Part shown: positions 16,712-26,283 of the stretch, piece by piece
Layout: each line of letters opens with the position of its first letter
How positions within the stretch are numbered: the first letter of the stretch is position 1
NCBI RefSeq assembly: GCF_003474385.1
Contig: NZ_QUCY01000001.1
Coordinates: forward strand, 124,001 to 188,000
Length of the DNA stretch: 64,000 bases
DNA from: Senegalimassilia sp003474385
GTDB lineage: Bacteria; Actinomycetota; Coriobacteriia; Coriobacteriales; Eggerthellaceae
Direction of reading: 5' to 3'
The notes under the pieces: generated by a model
Seen by the model: the letters and a program-made list of their open reading frames with translations, nothing else
Database searches by the model: none
Told to the model about the DNA's origin: nothing
Position numbers and translations under genes: made by a program

Positions 16712-16960
16712 ATGTACACCTATCGAACCAAGGGCGTATGCTCGCGAGAGATCCACGTCGATCTCGACGGCGACACCATCAAGCACGTGGATTTCGTCGG
16801 CGGCTGTGACGGCAACCTCAAGGCCATCGGCAAGCTGGTCAACGGCAAGAACATCGACGATGTCGCGGCCGTGCTCGAGGGCAACACCTGCGGTCGCCGT
16901 TCCACTAGCTGTGCCGACCAACTTGTCCGCGCACTGCGCGAGGCCCGTCAAGCGCAATAA
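16712..16960 (+). CDS. TSCPD-domain small protein (TIGR03905 type)
   Basis: The 82-residue protein matches the small TSCPD family: GVCSREIHVDLDGD at the start, a central FVGGCDGNLKAIGKLV, and the name-giving motif (here TSCADQL) near the C-terminus. Four conserved Cys suggest metal or redox chemistry; in larger proteins this domain occurs at the end of B12-dependent ribonucleotide reductases. The stand-alone protein has no established function. GAGAGGAAAC precedes the ATG. Monocistronic between recO and rpsO. Confidence 0.85.
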   Translation: MYTYRTKGVCSREIHVDLDGDTIKHVDFVGGCDGNLKAIGKLVNGKNIDDVAAVLEGNTCGRRSTSCADQLVRALREARQAQ

Positions 16961-17170
16961 GCGCAGGTAGGTGATATGTGCGCAAGCTGTGCAGGTGGGT
17001 CCGTTGCACTTGCGCGCAAGCGGCCGGTCATCGTATTCTAGACAAGTTGCCATATCGGCAGCCACTTTCAGCTTGGTCCCCATCCAACATGGATCCCAGC
17101 GGAAAGCAAGTAGAGCGCAGCGATAGCTGCACGGAAGGCGGGCAAGGCCCGCAGGAAAGGTGGAGTTAGC

Positions 17171-17458
17171 ATGCCTAGCAAACTCAGCATCACGAAAGAG
17201 CGCACCGCAGAGCTGGTCGCGGAGTTCGGCGCCAACGAGCATGACACCGGCAACCCGGACGTGCAGGTCGCCATCCTGTCCGAGCGTATCCGCAACCTCA
17301 CCGAGCACCTGAAGACCCACAAGAAGGACAACCATTCCCGCCGTGGCCTGATGATGCTCATCGGTAAGCGTCGTGGTCTGCTCAAGTACATCAAGGAGCG
17401 CGACATCGAGCGTTACCGTGCCCTCATCAAGAAGCTCGGCATCCGCGACAACATCTAG
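17171..17458 (+). CDS. rpsO: 30S ribosomal protein S15
   Basis: S15 binds the central domain of 16S rRNA. The 95-residue product has HDTGNPDVQVAILSERI and KDNHSRRGLMMLIGKRRGLLKYI, diagnostic for the family, with a few extra N-terminal residues. GGAAAGGTGG lies seven to eight bases before the ATG. The 210-base gap upstream may hold a leader for S15 autoregulation, but I could not recognise a specific fold. A terminator follows, then pnp, a classic pairing. Confidence 0.98.
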   Translation: MPSKLSITKERTAELVAEFGANEHDTGNPDVQVAILSERIRNLTEHLKTHKKDNHSRRGLMMLIGKRRGLLKYIKERDIERYRALIKKLGIRDNI

Positions 17459-17464
17459 TCAACG

Positions 17465-17493
17465 AAAGCCCGCGCAGCCTTGCGCGGGCTTTT
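17465..17493 (+). terminator. Intrinsic terminator after rpsO
   Basis: The arms AAAGCCCGCGCA and TGCGCGGGCTTT form a perfect 12-bp stem with a 4-nt loop ending in TTTT. It lies six bases after the rpsO stop. Read-through into pnp is possible, as in other bacteria. Confidence 0.9.
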
Positions 17494-17615
17494 GCATAGC
17501 GGTCGGGTGCGCAAGGGCGTGCCTGCTCGCGGCAAGCGGGAAACGTGAGTACCCCTGGCCGAAGAAGCTTGCCCGCACTACGGCGGTCAAGGAATAGAGA
17601 AGGAAAGAACACCAC

Positions 17616-19850
17616 ATGGAAAAGATCGTCGAGTCCTTCGAGCTGTACGGCAAGACCTACCGCTTCGAAACGGGCGAGCTGGCCAAGCAGGCTACCGGCG
17701 CTGTCCTGGTCACGCAGGGCGAGACCACCGTGCTCGTCACGGCCGTCATCTCCAAAGAGGAGAAGAACTACGACTTCTTCCCGCTGACCGTCGACTTCAT
17801 GGAGAAGATGTACTCCGTTGGCCGCATCCCCGGCGGCTACCTCAAGCGTGAGGCGCGTCCGTCTGAGAAGGGCACGCTGACCGCCCGCATGATCGACCGT
17901 CCCATCCGCCCCGGCTTCGTCGACGGCTTCAAGCGCGAGGTGCACATCGTTGCCACCACGCTCGTGTGCGACGGCAAGAACGCTCCCGACTGCATTTGCG
18001 TCGGCGGCGCTTCGGCGGCCCTTATGATCGGCAGCGCCCCGTTCGACGGCCCTGCGGCTTGCGTGCGCATCGCCCATAATCCCGAGACCGACGAGTTCAT
18101 CGTGAACCCCACCTACGAGGAGCAGGAAACCTCCGACCTCGAGCTCACCATCGCCGGTACCGCCGATTACATCTCCATGGTCGAGGCCGGCGCCAACGAG
18201 GTTTCCGAGGATCTTATGCTGCGCGCCATGGATTTCGGCCAGCAGGCCATCGCGAAGTTCTGCGAGGCCCAGCAGCGCTTCCTCGATCGTTGCGACATCA
18301 CCCCGGTCGAGTGGCCCATCCACGTCGCTGATCCGTCCATCGATGAGCGCATCTCCCCGTTCTTCGACGAGATGTCCCAGGCTCTGAGCGATGCCGACAA
18401 GCAGGCTCGCATGGGCAAGGTCGAAGAGCTTAAGGCCCGCATCAAGGAGGAGTCCTTCAACGAGGAGGAGCTTTCCGCTTGGGGCTCCGACATTGCCGCC
18501 GCCTTGAAGGCCCTTGAGAAGAAGGCCATGCGCGCCATGGTCATCGAGACCGGCGAGCGCGCCGACGGCCGCCGTGCCGACGAGATCCGCCCCCTGCACA
18601 TCGTGCCCGGCTATTTGCCTCGCGTCCACGGCTCCGGCCTGTTCCAGCGCGGTCAGACCCAGGCGCTTTCCATTGCCACGCTCGGCATGCTCAACGAGTG
18701 GCAGCGTCTTGACACCATCGACCCGGCCGAGGGCAAGCGCTATATGCACCAGTACAACTTCCCGCCGTACTGCACCGGTGAAACGGGCCGTATGGGCGCT
18801 CCGAAGCGCCGCGAAGTTGGCCACGGTGCGCTTGCCGAGCGCGCCCTGCTTCCGGTGATTCCCTCCGAGGACGAGTTCCCCTACGCCATCCGCGTGGTTT
18901 CCGAGATCCTGGAGTCCAACGGCTCGTCTTCCATGGCTTCCACCTGCGGTTCCACGCTGGCGCTGATGGATGCGGGCGTGCCCATCAAGGCCCCGGTCTC
19001 CGGCATCGCCATGGGTCTTATCAAGGAAGGCGACGACATCGTCATCCTCTCCGACATCCAGGGCATCGAGGACTTCCTCGGTGATATGGACTTCAAGGTC
19101 TGCGGTACCGAGAAGGGCATCACCGCTTTGCAGATGGACAACAAGGCCAAGGGCCTGTCCACCGAGATCCTCGGCCGTGCGCTCAAGCAGGCCCACGAAG
19201 GCCGTGCGCACATCCTGAGGGCCATGCTCGCCGAGCTGCCTGAGCCGCGCGCAACGCTGCGCGACACCGCTCCGCGCATCGAGACCATCCATATCCCCGT
19301 CGACAAGATCCGCGACGTCATCGGCTCCGGTGGCAAGGTCGTGCGCGGCATCCAGGATGAAACCGGCGCGCAGATCGACATCCAGGAGGATGGCACCATC
19401 CATATCGCCGCCATAGAGGGCCCGGCCGGCGAAGCTGCCAAGGCCATGATCCTCGGCATCGTGAAAGAGCCCGAGGTCGGTGAGATCTTCGAAGGCGAGG
19501 TCGTCGGCATCAAGGACTTCGGCGCCTTCGTCAAGCTCACCCCCGGCAAGGACGGCCTGCTGCACATCTCCCGTGTGGCCAACGGCCGCGTCGGCTCGGT
19601 CGAGGATGTGCTGCAGCTCGGCGATACCGTCAAGGTTCAGGTCCTCGAGATCGACCCCAAGACGGGCAAGATCTCGCTCGATCGCCTGGACAAGCCTGAG
19701 GCTCCCGAAGGCAGCGCCCCCGCTCCGCGTGAGCATCGCGGTCATGACCGTCACGAACGCCACGAGGGAGGCAAGCGTGAAGGCGGCCAGCGCGACGTGC
19801 GCCCGGGTCGTGCCAACCGCACCCCTCGTCGCCGTCACGAGTCCCAATAA
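17616..19850 (+). CDS. pnp: Polyribonucleotide nucleotidyltransferase
   Basis: PNPase degrades RNA 3' to 5' by phosphorolysis. The 744-residue product contains two RNase PH-like domains separated by a helical domain, then a KH domain (RDVIGSGGKVVRGIQDETGA) and an S1 domain (FEGEVVGIKDFGAFVKL). The second core has STCGSTLALMDAGVPI, typical of the catalytic half. The C-terminal tail is His/Arg/Gly-rich (about 700-744), suited to RNA binding. GAAGGAAAG precedes the ATG. A clean terminator follows. Confidence 0.98.
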   Translation: MEKIVESFELYGKTYRFETGELAKQATGAVLVTQGETTVLVTAVISKEEKNYDFFPLTVDFMEKMYSVGRIPGGYLKREARPSEKGTLTARMIDRPIRPGFVDGFKREVHIVATTLVCDGKNAPDCICVGGASAALMIGSAPFDGPAACVRIAHNPETDEFIVNPTYEEQETSDLELTIAGTADYISMVEAGANEVSEDLMLRAMDFGQQAIAKFCEAQQRFLDRCDITPVEWPIHVADPSIDERISPFFDEMSQALSDADKQARMGKVEELKARIKEESFNEEELSAWGSDIAAALKALEKKAMRAMVIETGERADGRRADEIRPLHIVPGYLPRVHGSGLFQRGQTQALSIATLGMLNEWQRLDTIDPAEGKRYMHQYNFPPYCTGETGRMGAPKRREVGHGALAERALLPVIPSEDEFPYAIRVVSEILESNGSSSMASTCGSTLALMDAGVPIKAPVSGIAMGLIKEGDDIVILSDIQGIEDFLGDMDFKVCGTEKGITALQMDNKAKGLSTEILGRALKQAHEGRAHILRAMLAELPEPRATLRDTAPRIETIHIPVDKIRDVIGSGGKVVRGIQDETGAQIDIQEDGTIHIAAIEGPAGEAAKAMILGIVKEPEVGEIFEGEVVGIKDFGAFVKLTPGKDGLLHISRVANGRVGSVEDVLQLGDTVKVQVLEIDPKTGKISLDRLDKPEAPEGSAPAPREHRGHDRHERHEGGKREGGQRDVRPGRANRTPRRRHESQ

Positions 19851-19871
19851 GCTGTATATAAGATAGCTAGC

Positions 19872-19901
19872 GATGGCGGCCGCCTCAGGCCGCCATCTTT
19901 T
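19872..19901 (+). terminator. Intrinsic terminator after pnp
   Basis: The stem GATGGCGGCC / GGCCGCCATC (perfect 10 bp, 6-nt loop) is followed by TTTT. It sits 21 bases after the pnp stop and 18 bases before dapB. Confidence 0.9.
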
Positions 19902-19919
19902 CTAAGAAGGAGCTCCAAC

Positions 19920-20687
19920 ATGATCAACGTTGCCGTTTCCGGTTTTGCCGGACGTATGGGTTCAGCCGTGGTCGATGCCGTGACCGCAGCCGATGACATG
20001 CAGGTGACCTGCGGAATCGACCCGCATGGCTCTTCGAAGGTGTTCGCAGTGTATGAAACGGTCGAACAAGCCGTGCATGCCGGCGGCTTCGATGTGCTCG
20101 TCGATTTCACGCAGCCTTCCGTCGTCGAGGGCAACCTGCGCGTCGCCCTTGCGGCGGGCATCGATTGCGTGGTGGGCACCACGGGTCTTGCCAACGACAA
20201 GCTCGAGGAGCTTGCCGCCCTCGCCCCTGAGGGAACGTGTCTTTTCTACGCTCCGAACTTCACCACCGGCGCCGTGCTCATGATGCAGTTCGCAAAATCC
20301 GCCGCTCCGTTCTTCCCTGAAGCGGAAGTGCTTGAGTTCCACCACTGCAACAAGAAGGATGCCCCCTCCGGAACCGCCGTGCGCACGGCGCAGATCATCT
20401 CCGAGGCCCGCGACGGCCGTCAAAGCGCCGCGCCTGGCAAGGAAACCGAGATCGCAGGTTGCGAGGGAGCCCGTGGCGCGTTGGTGGAAGGCGTGCCCGT
20501 GCACTCGGTCCGCTCCATGGGCTATGTGGCAAGCCAGGAAGTGGTGTTCGGCTCCATGGGCCAGACCCTTACCATCCGCCACGATTCGTGGGATCGCACT
20601 TCGTATATGCCCGGCGTGCTGCTGGGCATCCGAAGCGTCGGCGACCGACAGGGCCTTATCGTCGGCCTTGAGAACTTCATGGAATAG
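19920..20687 (+). CDS. dapB: 4-hydroxy-tetrahydrodipicolinate reductase
   Basis: DapB makes tetrahydrodipicolinate in the lysine/diaminopimelate pathway. The 255-residue protein has the nucleotide-binding GFAGRMG at residues 8-14, and the catalytic region EFHHCNKKDAPSGTA, containing the proton-donor His and Lys. AGAAGGAG lies upstream of the ATG. dapA follows after a 191-base gap, so the two genes may be separately transcribed. Confidence 0.96.
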   Translation: MINVAVSGFAGRMGSAVVDAVTAADDMQVTCGIDPHGSSKVFAVYETVEQAVHAGGFDVLVDFTQPSVVEGNLRVALAAGIDCVVGTTGLANDKLEELAALAPEGTCLFYAPNFTTGAVLMMQFAKSAAPFFPEAEVLEFHHCNKKDAPSGTAVRTAQIISEARDGRQSAAPGKETEIAGCEGARGALVEGVPVHSVRSMGYVASQEVVFGSMGQTLTIRHDSWDRTSYMPGVLLGIRSVGDRQGLIVGLENFME

Positions 20688-20778
20688 CAGTACGCAAAGC
20701 TAGCCCGTTGCCGCTTATGGCGGGAATTACCACCTTGCCGGCAACAATTGTTTCTTGAGCGTGACAATTTAATGACTT

Positions 20779-20802
20779 CACGGCGCCCCTCGGGGTGCCG
20801 TG
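20779..20802 (+). promoter_or_regulatory. Strong hairpin in the dapA leader
   Basis: The arms CACGGCGCCCC and GGGGTGCCGTG pair over 11 bp (one G-T) around a 2-nt turn, 77 bases before the dapA start. No T-run follows, so this is not a standard terminator; the next bases include CATAAT, which could be a -10 element. I see no lysine riboswitch. Confidence 0.45.
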
Positions 20803-20878
20803 GCATAATAGGGCGAAGTTGCATTATGCGATTCAGGTGCATGGTGTCGAACCGTGCTTGTACAGAAAGGTGCCAACG

Positions 20879-21769
20879 ATGGGAAATCCTCGTTTCGGCC
20901 GCATGATCCCGGCCATGGTCACGCCCATGAAGGACAATCTCGATCTCGATCTCGATCGTGCTCAGGAGCTTGCTGACCGTTTGGTAAAGGGCGGCGCCGA
21001 CTCCCTTATCATCAACGGCACCACGGGTGAATCTCCCACTGTGTTCTATCCGGACAAGATCGAGCTGTTCAAAGCCGTGGTCGCTGCAGTCGATGGCCGC
21101 ATCCCGGTTATCGCCAACGTCGGCGATAACTGCACGGCGGATACGGTCGGCTTCGCAAGCGATGTGGCGAAGCTCGGCGTCGACGGCTTCATGTGCGTGG
21201 TGCCGTACTACAACAAGCCTCCGCAAGAGGGTTTGTATCAGCATTTCAGCACCATCGCGCGTTCGGTGGAACTGCCGATCATCCTGTACAACATCCCGGG
21301 GCGTTGCGCGGTGAACATGACCGCGGAAACCTCGCTGCGTCTCGCGCATGATCTGGATAACGTGGTTGCCATCAAGGAGGCTTCCGGAAGTTTTGAACAG
21401 GTGAAAGCCATTGTGGAAGGCGCGCCTGAAGGCTTCTGCGTATACTCCGGCGACGATTCGGCAACCTATGACATTATGAAACTGGGTGGCGTGGGCGTCA
21501 TCTCCACCATCGGAAACGTTGCTCCTGCTCGAATGAAGGAGATCGTAGAGTTGTGCGCGGCCGGCAAGTGGGAAGAAGCCGCTGCCGCAAACGAACGCCT
21601 CATGCCCCTCATGGAAGGGCTGTTCAAGACAGCGAACCCCATCCTGGTAAAAGAAGCACTGAAATTGGCCGGTTTCCCGGTAGGCGGAGTTCGCCTGCCT
21701 CTGGTCAATGCCACTGCCGAGCAGTCCGCCGAGCTTGAGCGCACTATGCGCGAGGTTGGCGTCCTGTAG
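20879..21769 (+). CDS. dapA: 4-hydroxy-tetrahydrodipicolinate synthase
   Basis: DapA condenses pyruvate with aspartate semialdehyde. The 296-residue TIM-barrel shows NGTTGESPT near residue 45, the Tyr region VPYYNKPPQEG and the Schiff-base Lys in VVAIKEASG. The ATG at 20879 has AAAGG eight bases upstream; an in-frame extension to 20795 runs through the leader hairpin and is rejected. rnj follows 70 bases downstream, as in Bacillus (dapA-rnjB). Confidence 0.97.
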   Translation: MGNPRFGRMIPAMVTPMKDNLDLDLDRAQELADRLVKGGADSLIINGTTGESPTVFYPDKIELFKAVVAAVDGRIPVIANVGDNCTADTVGFASDVAKLGVDGFMCVVPYYNKPPQEGLYQHFSTIARSVELPIILYNIPGRCAVNMTAETSLRLAHDLDNVVAIKEASGSFEQVKAIVEGAPEGFCVYSGDDSATYDIMKLGGVGVISTIGNVAPARMKEIVELCAAGKWEEAAAANERLMPLMEGLFKTANPILVKEALKLAGFPVGGVRLPLVNATAEQSAELERTMREVGVL

Positions 21770-21780
21770 CCAGGATACGC

Positions 21781-21812
21781 AGCAGGGCCGCTTCAATCCA
21801 TGCGGCCCTGCT
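21781..21812 (+). terminator. Hairpin after dapA, no U-tract
   Basis: The perfect 11-bp stem AGCAGGGCCGC / GCGGCCCTGCT has a 10-nt loop and sits 11 bases after the dapA stop. The bases after it (GTATGTTGG) lack a T-run. It is either a weak or U-tract-independent terminator, or an RNA-stabilising stem between dapA and rnj. Confidence 0.55.
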
Positions 21813-21839
21813 GTATGTTGGCAGTAAGGAAATCAATAC

Positions 21840-23687
21840 ATGGATCAAAACGAACAGCGCCCGAAGCGCAACGGTGATGTGCGCCCTGAGAACAGCGGCA
21901 AAAGCACGCAGACGGTCAAGCATGTCAAGCTTGACCTTGAGCGTCCTAAGCTCACGAAAGAGGGCAACGCCGATCAGGGCCGTAAGCGTCCGCGCTCTCG
22001 CAAGCGCTCCTTCGACTCCTCGAAAAAAGACCGTGGAGCCACGCTGAAGATCATCCCGCTCGGCGGCCTTGACGCCATCGGCAAGAACATGACCGTGTTC
22101 GAGTGCAAGGGCGACATGGTGCTCGACGATGCCGGCCTCATGTTTCCCGATGACAATCATCCCGGCGTGGATCTTATCCTTCCGGATTACACCTACGTGC
22201 TCCAGCACGCCGATAAGTTGCGCGGCATCGTGATCACGCATGGCCATGAGGACCATACGGGTTCCTTGCCTTATCTTATTAAAGACCTGGATCGTCAGGT
22301 GCCCATTTACGGCACGAAGATGACCTTGGGCCTGATCGAAGGCAAGTTCAAGGAGCACCGAATCAAAAACGCCAAGCTTGTGGAAATCAAGCCTGGTGAC
22401 AAGGTGAACCTGGGCTGCATCACCGCCGAGTTCTTCGCCGTGAACCACTCCATCCCTGGTGCCGTGGGCGTCTTTTTCCGCAGCCCCGCTGGCAACGTGC
22501 TGCACACGGGCGACTTCAAGCTTGATCAAACCCCCATCGACGGCGTGCATACCGATTTCGGCGCTCTTGCACGCTTCGCCGAAGAGGGCGTTGACTTGAT
22601 GATGTCGGATTCCACGAACGCCACCAACCCCAACTTCACGCCCAGCGAGGCCGAAGTCGGCAAGGAGCTTCAGCGCATCATCGCGCAGGCAAAGGGCCGC
22701 GTCATCATCGCGTCGTTCGCCAGCCATATCCATCGCCTGCAGCAGATCTGCGATGCCGCCGTGGCAAACGGGCGCAAGGTGGTCGTCACCGGCCGCTCCA
22801 TGGTGCAGAACACCGATATCGCGCGCAAGCTGGGGTATTTGAAGATCTCCGACCAGGACATCATCGATGCGTACGACCTGAAGGGCATCCCGCCCGAGCA
22901 GGTGGTCATCATGTGCACGGGCAGCCAAGGCGAGCCGCTGTCGGCATTGGCCCGTATCGCAGCAGGCGAGCATAAGACCATCGATATGGAAGCGGGAGAC
23001 ACCGTCATCATCTCGGCAACGCCGGTTCCCGGCAACGAAAAGGCCGTCACGAAGGTGGTCAACTCGTTGGCCAAGATCGGCGCCGATGTGTACGACAAGT
23101 CTCGCGCCCGCGTGCATGTGTCCGGTCATGCATCGGCAGAGGAACTGAAGATCATGCTGACCATCGTACAGCCCAAGGCGTTCATGCCGGTGCACGGCGA
23201 GGCCACGCATCTTCGCGCTCACGCACGTTTGGCTGAAGCCGTTGGCGTTCCTGCTGAAAACGTGTTCATCTGCGAAAACGGTGAGAGCCTGGAGCTGTCC
23301 ACGAAGGGCGTCAAGCATGGCGAGTTCGTTCAGTCCGGCATCGTTTTGGTCGACGGCCTGTCGGTCGGCGATACTTCCGAGCAGGTGCTCGAAGAGCGCA
23401 CGGCGCTTTCCGCTCAGGGCTTCGCTGCCATCGCGGCGGCGGTTTCCGGCCGCAAGAAGGCCGTTACCGGCAACGTCCAGGTCGAGATGCACGGCATCAC
23501 CGGCGGAGACGATGGCTATCTGGTCCAGGAGTGCGAGAAGTGCGTCAAAAACGCGCTGACCCGGGCATTGTCCAAGGGCGCTTCAGGTAAGGAGCTCAAG
23601 AAGGCCGCCCGAGACGCTCTGCTGTCCCTGCTTTGGGAGCGCACGAAAACCCGTCCCATGACGGTGGTGAACCTGCTGGACATCTAG
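21840..23687 (+). CDS. rnj: Ribonuclease J
   Basis: RNase J is a metallo-beta-lactamase/beta-CASP enzyme with 5'-exo and endonuclease activities. The 615-residue product has a 60-residue basic N-terminal extension, then IIPLGGLDAIGKNMTVFE, the zinc motif HGHEDHTG, and the beta-CASP region including SGHASAEELK and PVHGEATHLRAHARLA. The C-terminal domain (about 500-615) is present. The extended N-terminus is known from actinobacterial RNase J. AAGGA precedes the ATG. RNase Y and PNPase also lie in this window. Confidence 0.97.
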   Translation: MDQNEQRPKRNGDVRPENSGKSTQTVKHVKLDLERPKLTKEGNADQGRKRPRSRKRSFDSSKKDRGATLKIIPLGGLDAIGKNMTVFECKGDMVLDDAGLMFPDDNHPGVDLILPDYTYVLQHADKLRGIVITHGHEDHTGSLPYLIKDLDRQVPIYGTKMTLGLIEGKFKEHRIKNAKLVEIKPGDKVNLGCITAEFFAVNHSIPGAVGVFFRSPAGNVLHTGDFKLDQTPIDGVHTDFGALARFAEEGVDLMMSDSTNATNPNFTPSEAEVGKELQRIIAQAKGRVIIASFASHIHRLQQICDAAVANGRKVVVTGRSMVQNTDIARKLGYLKISDQDIIDAYDLKGIPPEQVVIMCTGSQGEPLSALARIAAGEHKTIDMEAGDTVIISATPVPGNEKAVTKVVNSLAKIGADVYDKSRARVHVSGHASAEELKIMLTIVQPKAFMPVHGEATHLRAHARLAEAVGVPAENVFICENGESLELSTKGVKHGEFVQSGIVLVDGLSVGDTSEQVLEERTALSAQGFAAIAAAVSGRKKAVTGNVQVEMHGITGGDDGYLVQECEKCVKNALTRALSKGASGKELKKAARDALLSLLWERTKTRPMTVVNLLDI

Positions 23688-23713
23688 CATCGCTGCACAC
23701 AAGAAACTGTTCA

Positions 23714-23747
23714 CGAGCACCTGCGTTGCATTGCGCGCAGGTGCTCG
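23714..23747 (+). terminator. Hairpin after rnj, no U-tract
   Basis: The perfect 12-bp stem CGAGCACCTGCG / CGCAGGTGCTCG with a 10-nt loop lies 26 bases after the rnj stop and 47 bases before the ftsK start. No T-run follows. Confidence 0.55.
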
Positions 23748-23793
23748 CTTGCTCGCACAACCGCAGAAACGCGTTAGCACGAAAGGGGAGGGC

Positions 23794-26274
23794 GTGGCCC
23801 GAACTGCTTCGAACAAATCAACCTCATCTAAAAAGGCCGCCGGCAAATCCAAAGCCGCAAGCCCCGCGCAGAAGCGTGCTGCCAAACAGGCGGCCCCGGC
23901 GCCTGCTAAGCCGCAGATCTTCGATGAGCGCACCAAGCGCGATATCACCGGCGTTGCCGTGACGCTGCTAGGTATCGTGCTGTTCGTTGCGGCTGTCGTT
24001 CCCTCCGATGCGCTCATCACCTCGTTCGTGTCCCAGCTGTTGCATCTGTGCTTGGGCATCGGCGCGTACCTCCTGCCGTTTTTCTTGGTGGCCATCGGGG
24101 CAAGTTGCCTTGTGCGCATCGATAAGGAAGGCATCCCCCTGCGCGCATCGGTGGGTTCGGCCATGCTGTTCGTCGCGGTGCTTTCCCTGTTGGCGCTGTT
24201 CACGCCTGAAGCTGCCCCTGATGCTACGGACAATCTTTTCTTGGCCGATCAGCTTTCCGCTCGCGGCGGCTATATCGGTGCGGGCGTCGCGTGGTGCGGC
24301 CTGACGTTGTTCGGCAAGGTGATATCGGCTATCGTGCTTTTCGGCCTTGCGATTGCCGGGTTGATCGTCATCGGCTTCTCTGTATCCAGCATCGTGGAGA
24401 AGCTGCGCGCGCTAGCTGCAGCTCGTGAAGAAGCCGAGGAGCGCGAGCACGGCGTGGTACCGGCACCCGCATTCGCCAGGGTTTCCCGTCCGAAGGCGAA
24501 AGCCGTCGATGAACCCGAGCTCGCCGAGCTCGAAACCGCTAAAACCCAAATGCTCAAGCAGCCTTCGGCTTCGAATCGCCGACATGGCAGCGCCGTCGCA
24601 TCTTCCGATGATGGCGCTTCCCGCGAAGACGCAAGCAAGGCGCCTGAAACCATCACGCGTAAACTGGGCCGCCGTAAGCCTATCGAGCGCGCTGCTGCTC
24701 CGACTATGCCGAAAAAGCCCTCGAAAGCCGCTACGCCGGTTGCCACCCCGCGCCCCGAGCAGGGTTTCGAGCTTCCGCCGTTCGATCTTCTTGCCACGTC
24801 CACCGATCCCGAAAAGGATCTGGCAACCGATTCGGAGCTGCAGGAAACCGGTGCTTGCCTGCAGGAAACGCTTGAAGACTTCAATATCATGGCCAAAGTG
24901 GTGGGCTGGGTTGCAGGTCCGACGGTCACCTTGTTCAAAGTGGATCTTCCGGCAGGTGTGCGCGTAAGCCGCGTTACCGCGCTTGAAGACGATATCGCGC
25001 TGGCGCTCGCTGCGCCCGGCGTGCGTATCTTCGCGCCCATTCCCGGTACCAATTACGTCGGCATCGAGGTGCCTAATCGAACCCGCCAGACGGTATTGCT
25101 CGGCGACGTCATCAAGGATGCGGCCCCTGGTCCTTTGCAGATCGCCATCGGCAAGGACGTCGAGGGCCACTGCATCGTTTCCGACCTCGCGAAAATGCCC
25201 CATCTGCTTATCGGCGGCACCACCGGTTCGGGCAAATCCGTGTCCATCAACGCCATGATCATGTCCATCCTTATGCGGGCAACCCCGTCCGAGGTGCGTT
25301 TCATCATGATCGACCCCAAACGCGTCGAGTTCACGCCCTATAACGGCATTCCGCACCTATATGTTCCCGTTGTCACCGAGCCCAAGGAAGCAGCAAGCGC
25401 TTTGAGCTGGGGCGTTGCGGAAATGGAACGCCGCTTGAAGGTGTTCTCGAAGGTGGGCGCGCGCAACATCGGCCAGTACAATGCCAAGGTGCAGGCGGCG
25501 CAGGCCGAAGCGAAAGCCGCGCAGGAAGCGGGGGGGAATCTGCCCGAAAACGAGCTAGGCGATGAGCTGCCCTATATCGTCATCATCATCGACGAGCTTG
25601 CCGACCTCATGATGAACGTCGGCAAGGAGGTGGAGTTCTCCATCAGCCGCATCGCCCAGCTGGCTCGCGCTGCCGGCATCCACTTGATCGTCGCCACCCA
25701 GCGTCCTTCGACCAACGTGGTCACGGGCCTCATCAAGGCCAACATCACCAACCGCATCGCCTTCAACGTGGCAAGCGGCATCGACAGCCGCGTCATCTTG
25801 GATACACCGGGCGCAGAAAACCTCATCGGCCTCGGCGACCTGCTCCTAAGCAAACCGGAGTATGCAAAGCCTATGCGTATCCAGGGCTGCTACGTGTCCG
25901 AAGATGAGATCAATGCGGTTGTGGAGAAGTTGCGCAGTCAGGGCGAGCCAGAGTATCATTCCGAGATCTTATCCACCAATCTAATCACGTTGGGATCATG
26001 CCCATCGGATGCCAGCGGCGGCACGTGCGCCGACGATGATCCGCTCATCTGGGAGGCGGCCGAGTTGGTGGTGTCCAGCGGTTTGGGTTCCACGTCCAAT
26101 ATCCAGCGTCGCCTCAAAGTGGGATACTCCCGCGCCGGGCGTATAATGGATATGTTGGAAGATAAGGGCGTCGTCGGTCCTCCGAACGGCAGCAAGCCCA
26201 GAGAAGTGCTCGTCGATGCCATGGAGCTTGAAACGCTCAAAGCGTTCGAGCAACATGACGGCGACAATCAATAA
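23794..26274 (+). CDS. ftsK: DNA translocase FtsK/SpoIIIE
   Basis: This septal motor pumps chromosomes during division. The product (826 residues from GTG 23794) has a basic N-terminus, four membrane helices (about 50-220), a linker rich in Ala/Glu/Lys, and the motor domain with GGTTGSGKSVSINA (Walker A) and YIVIIIDELADLMM (Walker B). The C-terminal winged-helix gamma domain (QRRLKVGYSRAGRIMDMLE) reads polar DNA motifs. AAAGGGGAGG right before GTG 23794 decides the start over frames from 23731. It follows rnj as spoIIIE follows rnjB in Bacillus. Confidence 0.96.
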   Translation: MARTASNKSTSSKKAAGKSKAASPAQKRAAKQAAPAPAKPQIFDERTKRDITGVAVTLLGIVLFVAAVVPSDALITSFVSQLLHLCLGIGAYLLPFFLVAIGASCLVRIDKEGIPLRASVGSAMLFVAVLSLLALFTPEAAPDATDNLFLADQLSARGGYIGAGVAWCGLTLFGKVISAIVLFGLAIAGLIVIGFSVSSIVEKLRALAAAREEAEEREHGVVPAPAFARVSRPKAKAVDEPELAELETAKTQMLKQPSASNRRHGSAVASSDDGASREDASKAPETITRKLGRRKPIERAAAPTMPKKPSKAATPVATPRPEQGFELPPFDLLATSTDPEKDLATDSELQETGACLQETLEDFNIMAKVVGWVAGPTVTLFKVDLPAGVRVSRVTALEDDIALALAAPGVRIFAPIPGTNYVGIEVPNRTRQTVLLGDVIKDAAPGPLQIAIGKDVEGHCIVSDLAKMPHLLIGGTTGSGKSVSINAMIMSILMRATPSEVRFIMIDPKRVEFTPYNGIPHLYVPVVTEPKEAASALSWGVAEMERRLKVFSKVGARNIGQYNAKVQAAQAEAKAAQEAGGNLPENELGDELPYIVIIIDELADLMMNVGKEVEFSISRIAQLARAAGIHLIVATQRPSTNVVTGLIKANITNRIAFNVASGIDSRVILDTPGAENLIGLGDLLLSKPEYAKPMRIQGCYVSEDEINAVVEKLRSQGEPEYHSEILSTNLITLGSCPSDASGGTCADDDPLIWEAAELVVSSGLGSTSNIQRRLKVGYSRAGRIMDMLEDKGVVGPPNGSKPREVLVDAMELETLKAFEQHDGDNQ

Positions 26275-26283
26275 GGAGAAGGC

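Noticed and set aside
17427..19847. An 806-residue open frame on the minus strand across pnp
   Set aside because: It is a shadow of pnp, with a repetitive composition and no start signal.
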